Shown here: in pieces, positions 1-6,044 of the stretch | Position numbering within the stretch: the first letter of the stretch is position 1 | Layout of the letters: the number at the start of each line of letters is the position of its first letter | Assembly (NCBI GenBank): GCA_017454565.1 | Contig: JAFTCS010000061.1 | Coordinates: forward strand, 1 to 6,169 | Source: Clostridia bacterium | GTDB taxonomy: Bacteria; Bacillota; Clostridia; Oscillospirales; Acutalibacteraceae | DNA: 6,169 bases | Direction of reading: 5' to 3' | The notes under the pieces: generated by a model | The model's database searches: none | Seen by the model: the letters and a program-made list of their open reading frames with translations, nothing else | Told to the model about the DNA's origin: nothing | Made by a program: the position numbers and the translations under genes

Positions 1-90
1 ACGGATGCTTATTTTTCCGGAGTGGCAGAGCATTTACATAAAACCAACAGTCTGCCGCGCACAACGGCTGCTGCGGCAGGAACTTTTTGA
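1..90 (+). CDS. C-terminal end of an unidentified upstream gene (partial)
   Basis: Frame 1 is open from the window edge to a TGA at 88-90, giving a 29-residue tail that ends in SLPRTTAAAAGTF. I do not recognise the family. A second frame (from position 2) is also open, to a TGA at 107-109, and would end in LFETAFGE just before the ddl start, so which frame is real is uncertain. The second frame uses the Arg codon CGG three times. That codon is absent from ddl and rare in argS, so frame 1 is slightly preferred. Either way the upstream gene would be co-directional with ddl and very close to it, consistent with one transcript. The stretch is short enough that an open frame could be chance. Confidence 0.35.
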   Translation, partial: TDAYFSGVAEHLHKTNSLPRTTAAAAGTF

Positions 91-100
91 GACAGCTTTT

Positions 101-106
101 GGAGAG
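101..106 (+). promoter_or_regulatory. Ribosome binding site of ddl (decides the start)
   Basis: GGAGAG lies 7 nt before the ATG at 114. The frame extends upstream to a TTG at 87, but that start has only a weak AGGA (78-81) before it and would add nine residues with no counterpart in Ddl proteins, which normally begin just before the GG-x-S-x-E motif. The ATG at 114 is therefore chosen. Confidence 0.75.
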
Positions 107-113
107 TGATATC

Positions 114-1193
114 ATGCAGAAAAAGCGAATCGCAGTCATCTTCGGCGGAAAATCCTCTGAGCATGAGGTTTCAAGGGTCTCCGCAACATACGTTATAAAC
201 ACTATCCCCCGTGAAAAGTATGAAGTGTTCACCGTCGGAATAACCAAAAAGGGCAGATGGCTGCTCTACTCCGGCGATACGGCCGCTATTGCAGACGGAA
301 GCTGGGAGAACCATCCCGACAACAGGACCGCCTTTATAGCTCCCGCGCCCTCGTTGTCCGGCATGGTGGTAATTCACCCGGACCGCACCGAGATACTGAA
401 GATAGATGTGATCTTCCCTGTGCTGCACGGCAAGAACGGAGAGGACGGAACCATACAGGGCATTTTTGAAATGTCAGGCATCCCCTATGTGGGCTGCGGT
501 GTGCTTGCATCGGCTGCCTGCATGGACAAGGCTGTTACTAATACATTGTTAGAGAAATTCGGCATAGACCAGGCAAAGTTCACATGGTTCTATTCACACG
601 AATTCAAGAATGACCCTGACGCAGTTGTCGCCCGTGTCGAAAATGAGCTGGGCAGCTATCCGCTCTTTGTAAAGCCCGCAAACGCAGGTTCATCGGTGGG
701 TATCAGCAAGGCGCACAACAGGGATGAGCTTATAAGCGCCATAGAGATTGCTTCCCGCGAGGACACAAAGATAGTAATTGAAGAAAACATAGATGGCGCC
801 GAGGTCGAGTGCGCCGTACTGGGCAACGAGAAGCCCTTTGCATCTGTTCCCGGACAGATAGCGCCCGCCAGCGAATTCTATGATTACGACGCAAAGTACA
901 ACAATGCAAGCTCCCAGCTATACATCCCCGCAAAAATAAGCGAGGAGCTTATGGAGAAGGTAAAAGCTACCGCAATAAAAGCCTATACAAAAATAGGCTG
1001 TGCCGGACTTTCAAGGGTCGATTTCTTTGTTACAAAGGACGGCCGTGTACTTCTCAACGAGATCAACACCCTTCCCGGCTTCACATCCATCAGCATGTAC
1101 CCAAAGCTTATGGCTGCCAGCGGCATCGAGGGTGAAAAGCTCATCGAAGAGCTGATAAAATACGCACTTGAAAGGACCGGTAAGGATGACTGA
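114..1193 (+). CDS. ddl: D-alanine--D-alanine ligase
   Basis: Cytoplasmic ATP-grasp ligase that joins two D-alanines with ATP to make the dipeptide MurF adds to the peptidoglycan stem. At 359 residues it is normal for the larger Gram-positive Ddl form. Visible motifs are GGKSSEHEVS (11-20, Glu16 matching E. coli DdlB Glu15), HGKNGEDGTIQG (105-116), KPANAGSSVG (187-196, with the ATP Lys187 and catalytic Ser193), omega-loop EFYDYDAKY (254-262, Lys261/Tyr262 matching Lys215/Tyr216), RVDFF (301-305) and NEINTLPGFT (315-324, Mg-binding Glu316/Asn318). The Tyr-containing omega loop is that of D-Ala-D-Ala ligases rather than the VanA-type D-Ala-D-Lac loop, so ordinary housekeeping specificity is inferred. 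HGKNGEDG and the CMDK segment (136-139) are shared with clostridial Ddl and VanG/VanC-like ligases. No van genes are nearby. It overlaps murI by 8 nt. Confidence 0.95.
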   Translation: MQKKRIAVIFGGKSSEHEVSRVSATYVINTIPREKYEVFTVGITKKGRWLLYSGDTAAIADGSWENHPDNRTAFIAPAPSLSGMVVIHPDRTEILKIDVIFPVLHGKNGEDGTIQGIFEMSGIPYVGCGVLASAACMDKAVTNTLLEKFGIDQAKFTWFYSHEFKNDPDAVVARVENELGSYPLFVKPANAGSSVGISKAHNRDELISAIEIASREDTKIVIEENIDGAEVECAVLGNEKPFASVPGQIAPASEFYDYDAKYNNASSQLYIPAKISEELMEKVKATAIKAYTKIGCAGLSRVDFFVTKDGRVLLNEINTLPGFTSISMYPKLMAASGIEGEKLIEELIKYALERTGKDD

Positions 1194-2007
1194 GAATGCA
1201 ATAGGTATTTTTGATTCGGGTCTTGGCGGGCTTACAGCAGTCAAGGAGCTTGTAAAGCTGCTTCCCAACGAAAACGTCATCTATTTCGGCGATACCGCCC
1301 GCGTACCATACGGCAACCGCAGCAAGCGCACAATAATAAGATACGCCGAGCAGGATGCTGATTTTCTTCTTTCAAGGGGAGTCAAAATGATAATAGCAGC
1401 CTGCGGCACAGTAAGCTCTGTCGCCGTAAACCTTAAAGACGAGCTGCCCGTTCCCTTTACCGGAGTCGTGGCTCCCACGGCATACGCTGCCGCACATGCC
1501 ACCAAAAGCGGCAGGATCGGCGTTATAGGCACCTCCGCCACAGTGAACAGCGGCTCCTACAAGAATGAGCTGCTTCGCCTTGACAGCAGTTTTTCCGTTT
1601 TCCAGCAGGATTGCCCGCTTTTTGTATCTCTGGTGGAAAACAGCTTTATCTCAGCCGACGATGACATTGTAAAAATGGTTGTGGAAAGGTACCTGAAAGG
1701 TCTTAAAGAGCAGAATATCGACACCCTGATACTCGGCTGCACACACTTCCCGATAATTGCACAGGCGATCTCAAATTATCTTGAGGGCAGGGTCACGCTT
1801 ATCGACTCGGGCAAGGAAACAGCCCTTTACGCCGTAAAGCTCCTTGAAAAGCATAAGCTGTTCAACCGCAGTGAGCAGCCCGGAAGCTGCCGCTACTATG
1901 TCAGCGATACGGTAGAGGATTTCAGGCGCACCGCCGAGATATTCCTTGGCAAAAACGTAGGCAACGAGGTATCACACATCAACCTTGAACATGCTTTTGT
2001 TCACTAG
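1186..2007 (+). CDS. murI: Glutamate racemase
   Basis: Cofactor-independent racemase converting L-glutamate to D-glutamate, which MurD adds to the peptidoglycan precursor in the cytoplasm. At 273 residues it is the usual length. Family motifs are present: IFDSGLGGLT (8-17, Asp10/Ser11 binding the substrate), GDTARVPYG (35-43), the first catalytic cysteine in AACGTVSS (Cys73) and the second in LGCTHFP (Cys185, with Thr186/His187). The first cysteine motif is normally A-C-N-T; here the Asn is Gly74 (codon GGC at 1405-1407). The ATG at 1186 starts one frame off inside the last codons of ddl, giving an 8-nt overlap, with AAAGG at 1171-1175 as a plausible ribosome site. A TTG at 1168 would add six residues and is less likely. 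The overlap suggests translational coupling with ddl, which serves the same pathway. Confidence 0.93.
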   Translation: MTENAIGIFDSGLGGLTAVKELVKLLPNENVIYFGDTARVPYGNRSKRTIIRYAEQDADFLLSRGVKMIIAACGTVSSVAVNLKDELPVPFTGVVAPTAYAAAHATKSGRIGVIGTSATVNSGSYKNELLRLDSSFSVFQQDCPLFVSLVENSFISADDDIVKMVVERYLKGLKEQNIDTLILGCTHFPIIAQAISNYLEGRVTLIDSGKETALYAVKLLEKHKLFNRSEQPGSCRYYVSDTVEDFRRTAEIFLGKNVGNEVSHINLEHAFVH

Positions 2008-2024
2008 ACTTCCGAGAAAGTCTA
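2005..2024 (+). other. Inverted repeat over the murI stop codon
   Basis: TAGACTT (2005-2011) and AAGTCTA (2018-2024) form a perfect 7-bp stem around a 6-nt loop, beginning at the murI stop codon. The stem is AT-rich and has no T-run after it, so it is not a convincing intrinsic terminator. A second, very short one (GGGA/TCCC, 2038-2050) follows. The 70-nt gap before the next gene holds nothing else I can name. It could slow ribosomes or mark an mRNA processing point, or be chance. Confidence 0.3.
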
Positions 2025-2060
2025 CTGATCGACAACAGGGAAACTATCCCGAAAACAAAC

Positions 2061-2067
2061 GGAGAGG
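2061..2067 (+). promoter_or_regulatory. Ribosome binding site of the DUF1934 gene (decides the start)
   Basis: GGAGAGG lies 10 nt before the ATG at 2078. A second purine run, AGAAGG, is only 2 nt from the ATG and too close to act alone. The frame extends upstream past 2000 into the end of murI, but those codons give a basic, unconserved leader, so 2078 is preferred. Confidence 0.6.
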
Positions 2068-2077
2068 AAAGAAGGAA

Positions 2078-2524
2078 ATGGAAGAAAACTATATTCTGTC
2101 GGTAACAGGCAAACAGATAGTTGAAGATCACGCCGACAAAATAGAGCTTAAAACTATGGCTTCCTACGTTACAAAAAACGGGAACCGCTATATTACATAT
2201 AAAGAATATGACACCCAGAACCCCGACAAAAAATACCGCACAACGGTAAAAGTTGCGGAGGACGGCACCGTTACCGTGATGAAGGGCGGCTCTGAGAGCC
2301 ACAACCTTATACTTGAAAAGGGCGTGCGCCACAAATGCGAATACGTTACAAGCTTCGGGATAATCTCCCTGGGAGTATATACGGAAAGCGTAAGAATTGA
2401 TCTTGGCGACAAGGGCGGCGAGCTTGAGGTGCACTACTCCATAGACGTACAGTCCGAGCTTGCAAGCAAAAACGAGCTATTTCTGAAGATCGAGGAGGCA
2501 AACAAAGATGTCAACGGCGAATAA
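2078..2524 (+). CDS. DUF1934 / YwiB-like calycin-fold protein
   Basis: A 148-residue protein of the DUF1934 (B. subtilis YwiB) family, small cytoplasmic beta-barrels of calycin type whose biochemical role is not established. The sequence shows the family pattern: alternating beta strands with few helices, RYITYKEYD (37-45), a TTVKVAEDGTVTVMKGG strand pair (55-71), the LEKG turn (79-82), a Y-x-T-S-F-G-x-I segment (89-96), GVYTESVRIDL (99-109), and a final GGELEVHYSIDV strand (113-124) followed by LFLKIEE. There is no signal peptide or membrane segment. Its stop codon lies 17 nt inside argS, and a YwiB gene directly before argS is also the arrangement in Bacillus. That points to co-translation with arginyl-tRNA synthetase but not to a demonstrated function. 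Confidence 0.8.
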   Translation: MEENYILSVTGKQIVEDHADKIELKTMASYVTKNGNRYITYKEYDTQNPDKKYRTTVKVAEDGTVTVMKGGSESHNLILEKGVRHKCEYVTSFGIISLGVYTESVRIDLGDKGGELEVHYSIDVQSELASKNELFLKIEEANKDVNGE

Positions 2525-4193
2525 AACAGTAAGCAGCCTCAGAGAGGCGATAATAAACGCAGTAAAGGCCGCTCAGTCAGAGGGTCTGCTGCCCGATGCG
2601 GCTATGCCGGAATTCACGATCGAAACTCCTGCCGACCGCAGCCACGGCGACCTTGCCACAAACGCTGCCATGGTCTCGGCAAGAGCTTTCCGTTCCGCGC
2701 CAAGGAAGATCGCAGAGACTATCATGCAGAAGCTGAACCTTGACGGCACAGGACTTGAGCGCTGTGAGATAGCAGGCCCGGGTTTTATGAATTTCTTCTT
2801 CTCAAGGACATATTACACCTCCGTTCTCAGAGAGATAGCCTCAGAGGGCAAGTCATACGGACGCAGCGACTACGGCAGCGGCAAAAGGGTGCTGGTAGAG
2901 TTTGTTTCGGCTAACCCCACAGGCCCGATGCACGTTGGCAACGCAAGAGGCGGCGCACTGGGTGATACCCTCTCAAGTGTGCTTGAAGCCGCCGGCTATG
3001 AAGTGGCAAGAGAATTCTACATTAACGATGCCGGCAATCAGATAGAAAAATTCGCGACCTCGCTGGAGGTACGCTATCTGCAGCTTTATAAGGAAGGCAT
3101 TGAAATGCCCGAGGACGCATATCACGGACAGGATATAACCGACCATGCGAAAGCCTTTGCAGAAATAAACGGCGACAAATACGTTGAAGCAGACAGCGCA
3201 GAGAGAAGAAAGGCTCTTGTAGACTTTGCCCTGCCCCAGAATATAGAGGGTCTTGAACGCGACCTGCTGAAATACCGCATAAAATACGACCGGTGGTTCA
3301 GAGAGAGCACACTTCACAACAGCGGAGCCGTTGCAAACGTTGTAAAGCAGCTCACCGAAAAAGGACACACTTACGAGCAGGACGGCGCAGTCTGGTTCAA
3401 AGCCTCGGAGTTCGGCGCAGACAAGGATTTCGTTCTGGTACGCTCCAACGGACTTCCCACCTACGTTGTTCCGGATATAGCCTACCACTATGACAAGTTA
3501 GTGACAAGGGGCTTCGACAAGGCAATTGACGTGCTCGGCGCTGACCACCACGGCTATGTGCCAAGACTCAAAGCCGCCCTCACCGCCCTCGGAGTAGACG
3601 CTTCAAGGCTCGACGTTGTCCTCATGCAGATGGTTTTCCTCGTAAAGGACGGAGAAAGAGTGAAGCTCTCCAAGAGAAGCGGCAAGGCAATTACCCTGGT
3701 CACTCTGCTGGACGAGATCCCGATAGACGCCGCAAGATTCTTCTTCAACCTCAGGGAAGCAAACACCCCCTTTGAATTTGATCTTGATCTGGCTATTGAC
3801 AATTCCTCCCAGAATCCTGTATATTATGTACAGTATGCTCATGCGCGTATCTGCAACATATTCAAAACACTCGCATCCGAGGGCATCGAGCCAAGGGAGT
3901 GCACCGACGGGGAGCTTGCCCTGCTGACAGCGCCCGAAGAGATCGAGCTTATCAACAAGCTTGCAGCTCTCTCCGATGAGATAACAGCCGCCGCAAAGGA
4001 CTATGACCCGTCAAGAATTACCCGTTATGTTTACGACACGGCTACACTCTTCCACAAGTTCTACAATGCCTGCCGCGTAAAGAACGAAAACGAAGCTCTT
4101 ATGCAGGCGCGTCTGAACCTGTGCGCAGCCGTCAGAACAGTGATATCCAACATACTTGATATGTTCAAGATCACCGCACCCACTTCTATGTAA
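2508..4193 (+). CDS. argS: Arginine--tRNA ligase (arginyl-tRNA synthetase)
   Basis: Class I aminoacyl-tRNA synthetase charging tRNA-Arg with arginine using ATP. At 561 residues it is the expected length. In order it has an N-terminal tRNA-recognition domain (about 1-95), the Rossmann catalytic core with EFVSANPTGPMHVGN (131-145) holding the HIGH-type motif as HVGN, YINDAGNQIEKF (171-182), GADHHGY (344-350), the KMSKS-type loop as KLSKRSGKAITL (386-397), and a helical DALR anticodon-binding domain from about NPVYYVQYAHAR (436-447) to the C-terminus. The usual C-terminal APERM/APEKM is APTSM here. The ATG at 2508 has AGGAGG at 2493-2498, 9 nt upstream and inside the preceding gene, so the 17-nt overlap is well supported. 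Nothing suggests inactivity. HVGN is, from memory, a recurrent clostridial variant. Confidence 0.96.
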   Translation: MSTANKTVSSLREAIINAVKAAQSEGLLPDAAMPEFTIETPADRSHGDLATNAAMVSARAFRSAPRKIAETIMQKLNLDGTGLERCEIAGPGFMNFFFSRTYYTSVLREIASEGKSYGRSDYGSGKRVLVEFVSANPTGPMHVGNARGGALGDTLSSVLEAAGYEVAREFYINDAGNQIEKFATSLEVRYLQLYKEGIEMPEDAYHGQDITDHAKAFAEINGDKYVEADSAERRKALVDFALPQNIEGLERDLLKYRIKYDRWFRESTLHNSGAVANVVKQLTEKGHTYEQDGAVWFKASEFGADKDFVLVRSNGLPTYVVPDIAYHYDKLVTRGFDKAIDVLGADHHGYVPRLKAALTALGVDASRLDVVLMQMVFLVKDGERVKLSKRSGKAITLVTLLDEIPIDAARFFFNLREANTPFEFDLDLAIDNSSQNPVYYVQYAHARICNIFKTLASEGIEPRECTDGELALLTAPEEIELINKLAALSDEITAAAKDYDPSRITRYVYDTATLFHKFYNACRVKNENEALMQARLNLCAAVRTVISNILDMFKITAPTSM

Positions 4194-4198
4194 CACTG

Positions 4199-4226
4199 AA
4201 GTATACGCCGGAAAAGGCTTATACTT
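4199..4226 (+). terminator. Stem-loop after argS, possible weak terminator or attenuator
   Basis: Six nt after the argS stop, AAGTATA (4199-4205) pairs perfectly with TATACTT (4220-4226). After one C/T mismatch, GCC (4207-4209) pairs with GGC (4216-4218) around the loop GGAAAA. An outer pair, ACTG (4195-4198) with CAGT (4237-4240), could close it. The following bases are AT-rich (ATTTATCATT) without an uninterrupted T-run, so termination would be partial at best. It sits in the 69-nt gap between argS and the MetH-like gene and could set their relative expression. Confidence 0.4.
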
Positions 4227-4262
4227 ATTTATCATTCAGTTTGGTTAGGAGAAAAGATAAAA

Positions 4263-5435
4263 ATGGAGTTTTCGTTCGAGCTTCCTATGATAACGGACGG
4301 CACAGGTTCATGTGAGGACCTTACAGGCGACGACCCTGATGACGTCTGTTGCGAAAAAGCGGTTCTTAACGACCCCGGAATACTTCTTCTCAGAAAAAAA
4401 GAAGCCGCCGGATGCGGCGCTTCTGCTCTGCTTGCTCCTACGGGCGGTATAATGCACACCCGTCTTGAGGATCTGGGCTATGACGATTCTTTCATCAGCT
4501 TCAACGAGGAACTGACCCGCATTACCGCCTCATGCGGAAAAGATCTGCCTGTGGGCGGTGTGCTGTATGAAAACATCCGCATAAAAGAGGAATACGGCAA
4601 AAACGTTTTTGAGAGCGCCTATTTCGATCACCTTGAAAAAATAACCGTTCTCAAGAACGCCGGAGCTTCCTTTATACTTCTTGACGGATTTGACAAGCTC
4701 TGGGATATGCGCGCCGGCGTCATGGCCGCAAAAACTGCGGATATTCCTGTATTCGTGCTTATCCGTGTGGACGATGAGGGCAAGACCGAGAGCGACACCG
4801 ATTATATAGCGGCGCTAATTACCCTGCAGTCACTGGGCGCGGATGCTTTCGGAATAGAATGTACCTCAGGTGCGGAGGATACCGCAAGGCTCATCAAAAG
4901 GGCTTTCCCACACGCAGAGATACCGCTTATTGCGGCAGTGAATATTTCCGGCTGCACCAATGAAGAGCTTGAAAAGCTTTCAGAAAACGGTGTATCCGTA
5001 TATGTCGATCTCTCCGATAAGCCCGACCAGACGAAGCTCGGTTTTATAAAGTCTCTTGGCACGGCATTTGATGAAACTGCCGAAAAAGACAGCTATGCCG
5101 CCGCAATTTCCCGGGAAGCCTTCTTCCTGCCTGAAAATATTGAGCTTTCCGAACCGCTGGAATGCGGCTACAGCATGTCGGACGACATCATAGAAATGGA
5201 CGATTCCCAGGCAAACGCCGTTTACATTGTCCTTGATTCCACCGACGACGCCGCAAGCATAGCCGCCAACGCAGACATGTCCTATCTTCCTTTCTGCGTA
5301 CACGCAAACGACCCCACAACGCTTGAAGCGGCGCTGCGCTACTATCAGGGCAGGCTTATCGTTGACAAGCGCTGCGATATTCCCGAGGAAGAATTTCTTT
5401 CGCTCACAAAAAAATACGGTGCAGTAGTCTATTAA
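4263..5435 (+). CDS. Diverged homocysteine S-methyltransferase (MetH-like) domain protein, probably not a zinc methyltransferase
   Basis: The 390-residue protein follows the homocysteine S-methyltransferase (MetH N-terminal) barrel segment by segment: MITDGTGS (9-16) for the LLDGAMGT start, VLNDPGILLLRKKEAAGCGASAL (34-56) for the conserved NLTHPE...AGAD stretch, APTGG (58-62) for TNTFG, VGGVLY (97-102) for the glycine-rich strand, LLDGFDKL (139-146) for IETFTDL, and LGADAFGIEC (191-200) for LGADAIGLNC. Cys200 matches the first zinc ligand. The later GGCCGT motif is absent: the aligned stretch reads GVSVYVDLSD (243-252) with no cysteine. The tail (about 318-390) resembles the middle of the MetH pterin-binding domain, with EAALRYYQGRLIVD (355-368) and KKYGAVVY at the end. 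AGGAG at 4247-4251 precedes the ATG by 11 nt. The frame is intact with ordinary codons, so it is probably expressed. Function is unknown; substrate binding, regulation or a scaffold role are guesses. Confidence 0.65.
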   Translation: MEFSFELPMITDGTGSCEDLTGDDPDDVCCEKAVLNDPGILLLRKKEAAGCGASALLAPTGGIMHTRLEDLGYDDSFISFNEELTRITASCGKDLPVGGVLYENIRIKEEYGKNVFESAYFDHLEKITVLKNAGASFILLDGFDKLWDMRAGVMAAKTADIPVFVLIRVDDEGKTESDTDYIAALITLQSLGADAFGIECTSGAEDTARLIKRAFPHAEIPLIAAVNISGCTNEELEKLSENGVSVYVDLSDKPDQTKLGFIKSLGTAFDETAEKDSYAAAISREAFFLPENIELSEPLECGYSMSDDIIEMDDSQANAVYIVLDSTDDAASIAANADMSYLPFCVHANDPTTLEAALRYYQGRLIVDKRCDIPEEEFLSLTKKYGAVVY

Positions 5436-5447
5436 AGATAACACAAC

Positions 5448-5457
5448 AAAAGGAGGT
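5448..5457 (+). promoter_or_regulatory. Strong ribosome binding site for the acidic membrane protein
   Basis: AAAAGGAGGT, close to the ideal anti-16S complement, ends 7 nt before the ATG at 5465. It is the best Shine-Dalgarno in the window. It lies in a 29-nt gap after the MetH-like gene, so the membrane protein may be translated well from a shared transcript. Confidence 0.7.
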
Positions 5458-5464
5458 ACAAACA

Positions 5465-6031
5465 ATGCTCAAGGAAAAACCGTTTCTTCTCGCTTCTATC
5501 ATTTTCGGCGGTCTGGGACTTATCATGCTGATACTTACAGTGATCTCATTTTTCTGCGGCGATCAGCTCATCTCGGGAGCAATACGCTCGATGCTGAATC
5601 TTGATTCCGAATCCTTCAATGATTCCACAATGGCGCAGATAGCTGTGGTGCTGTTCCTGCCCACATTCATATTTGCCTACCGCTCATTTGCCGACAGCGA
5701 TGATGATGTTCCCGCCGCTCCGGCTGCCGTTTATGCAGGAAACGCCGGAAACGTCAGATCACCCCTGACTCCCGCTGCCGTAATGGCCGAAATCAGTGAC
5801 GAAGCCGCTTCTGTAACCAATATGACAGAGACTGCCGATACTTTCGGCACAGCGGAATCTGACAGCGCTGAGACTGCTGACAGCGAAGAGCCTCAGATCG
5901 AGCTAACCGATGCAGACGTTACTTCCGAACCTGAGGATGTCATCACTGAAACAGCAGAAACAGAACCGGAAGCAGCCGACATCGCCGTTCCCACAGAGGA
6001 CGAGGCCGTATCAGGCACAACCGAGGAATAA
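5465..6031 (+). CDS. Small two-helix membrane protein with long acidic tail, unknown function
   Basis: I do not recognise this 188-residue protein. It begins MLKEKPFLLAS, then a hydrophobic helix (about 8-31, rich in Ile, Leu, Gly and Phe), a short loop (32-55) and a second helix (about 57-73, MAQIAVVLFLPTFIFAY). Residues 76-188 form a low-complexity tail of Ala, Thr, Ser, Glu and Asp with almost no Lys or Arg (one Arg, at 98), so it should be disordered and strongly negative. Lysines at 3 and 5 favour an inside N-terminus by the positive-inside rule, which with two helices also puts the tail in the cytoplasm. This is an inference. A cleaved signal peptide is an alternative reading of the first helix. 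Two stop codons in tandem (6029-6034) close the gene. It follows the MetH-like gene by 29 nt, and the repeat array begins 13 nt after its stop. Confidence 0.75.
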   Translation: MLKEKPFLLASIIFGGLGLIMLILTVISFFCGDQLISGAIRSMLNLDSESFNDSTMAQIAVVLFLPTFIFAYRSFADSDDDVPAAPAAVYAGNAGNVRSPLTPAAVMAEISDEAASVTNMTETADTFGTAESDSAETADSEEPQIELTDADVTSEPEDVITETAETEPEAADIAVPTEDEAVSGTTEE

Positions 6032-6044
6032 TAAGAACAAAGTC

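Noticed and set aside
114..1193. Vancomycin-resistance type ligase (VanA/VanG-like)
   Set aside because: HGKNGEDG and CMDK recall VanG/VanC ligases, but the omega loop FYDYDAKY is that of D-Ala-D-Ala ligases and no vanX, vanT, vanH or regulator genes are seen.
2005..2050. Intrinsic terminator after murI
   Set aside because: The stems are short or AT-rich with no T-run, and the next gene follows closely on the same strand.
1979..2434. 151-residue open frame on the - strand
   Set aside because: It is antisense to the DUF1934 gene, whose + strand frame matches its family; the hydrophobic look comes from reading charged codons backwards.
2973..3488. 171-residue open frame on the - strand
   Set aside because: It lies entirely inside argS, whose motifs are continuous there. 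It has no recognisable domain and is explained by the codon bias of the + strand gene.
4200..4262. Promoter for the MetH-like gene
   Set aside because: TATACT (4220-4225) resembles a -10 box, but no acceptable -35 lies 16-18 nt upstream and the bases are explained by the inverted repeat.
4263..5435. Pseudogene of metH
   Set aside because: The missing motif and short tail suggest decay, but the frame is uninterrupted, has a ribosome site, and shows normal codon use and conserved strand patterns.
4980..5465. 161-residue open frame on the - strand
   Set aside because: It is antisense to the MetH-like gene, shows a Val/Phe/Cys-rich antisense composition and has no domain.
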